Assembly: GCA_022564535.1 (NCBI GenBank) | Contig: JADFLD010000008.1 | Coordinates: forward strand, 1 to 14,797 | Length of the DNA: 14,797 nucleotides | Reading direction: 5' to 3' | Origin: Gemmatimonadota bacterium | GTDB taxonomy: Bacteria; Gemmatimonadota; Gemmatimonadetes; Longimicrobiales; UBA6960 | Shown: positions 14,589 to 14,797 of the stretch, piece after piece | Layout of the letters: the number at the start of each line of letters is the position of its first letter | Numbering within the stretch: position 1 is the stretch's first letter | Program-made: the position numbers and the translations under genes | Notes under the pieces: generated by a model | What the model saw: the letters and a program-made list of their open reading frames with translations, nothing else | Databases searched by the model: none | Told to the model about the DNA's origin: nothing

Positions 14589-14797
14589 CAGCCGAAGCCG
14601 TACCTGAGGTCAGGGTCTTTGCGGAGACTGCCAACGATCGACTCAAGAAGACTTTCAGCTCGTGGTTCTGGGGCTCGATGATCGTCGCGACGGTCGCGCA
14701 CTTCGGCATCTTTTCCCTGTGGCCCCAACTCGTGGCTGAGGACGTGTCGTTCAAAGCACACGAGCTGGTGACGATCCGGCTCCCGCCGGACATCGAG
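14585..14797 (+). CDS. tonB: TonB-like energy transducer, 3' end beyond the window
   Basis: The first 71 residues are present. A cytoplasmic N-terminus of about 26 residues precedes the hydrophobic segment SSWFWGSMIVATVAHFGIFSL (about 25-45), which includes a His (H39) as in the TonB transmembrane helix. VTIRLPPDIE, the beginning of a proline-rich periplasmic linker, follows. Placement directly after exbB-exbD-exbD with a 4-nt overlap supports TonB. The C-terminal TonB domain is outside the window, so a TolA-like or other partner cannot be fully excluded. Confidence 0.8.
   Translation, partial: MTAEAVPEVRVFAETANDRLKKTFSSWFWGSMIVATVAHFGIFSLWPQLVAEDVSFKAHELVTIRLPPDIE

Noticed and set aside
1..14797. 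Defence island, mobile element, CRISPR or prophage
   Set aside because: I found no transposase, integrase, long terminal repeat pair, spaced direct-repeat array or phage structural gene on either strand.

Overview
The window is GC-rich bacterial chromosome with densely packed genes on both strands and short or overlapping gene junctions. I see no tRNA, rRNA, insertion sequence, phage gene or CRISPR array. A duplicated ExbD Ton module, a FtsH-linked diadenylate cyclase, secreted amidohydrolases and GTG starts together suggest a diderm such as a Gemmatimonadota relative. That placement is an inference from gene content and style; no marker gene in the window proves it.

Left part (1-6465), accessory. 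A DUF427 protein enters from the left edge on the + strand and converges on a secreted protein of unknown function (550-1674, - strand) with weak resemblance to CotH-type atypical kinases. Divergent from that is a large exported YiiX/YebB-like (C92, NlpC/P60 superfamily) cysteine hydrolase (1820-3331, +). Next, on the - strand, comes a short cluster with a classical prepilin (3361-3819). Upstream and overlapping it is a paralogous protein with a pseudopilin-like ectodomain but no prepilin cleavage site (3816-4178). Its N-terminal coding region (4175-4360) sits in another frame. After that is a two-gene - strand operon: an exported metal-dependent amidohydrolase (5158-6465) followed by a polytopic membrane protein with an HEMGH zinc-protease-like motif (4515-5108).

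Middle (6466-12773, +), mostly housekeeping. A striking inverted repeat precedes a small acidic protein of unknown function. It is followed by a glycerophosphodiester phosphodiesterase, TilS, hypoxanthine phosphoribosyltransferase, FtsH and the diadenylate cyclase CdaA. Junctions are tight (7 nt gap, GTGA overlap, TGATG overlap, 42 nt gap, zero gap), consistent with one long operon. tilS-hpt-ftsH is a widely conserved order. The cluster ties together tRNA-Ile lysidine formation, purine salvage, membrane protein quality control and c-di-AMP synthesis.

Right part (12774-14797, +). A strong sigma70-type promoter (TTGACA, 18 nt, TAGATT) starts a Ton/Tol-type energy-transduction operon: exbB, two tandem exbD paralogues, and the 5' end of a TonB-like gene that runs off the window.

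The most unusual spots are the pseudopilin pair with its out-of-frame N-terminal region (3361-4408), the kinase-like secreted family (550-1674), the hairpin or operator at 6576-6614, and the folP-less ftsH-cdaA junction. I found nothing that amounts to a clearly new defence or mobile system.
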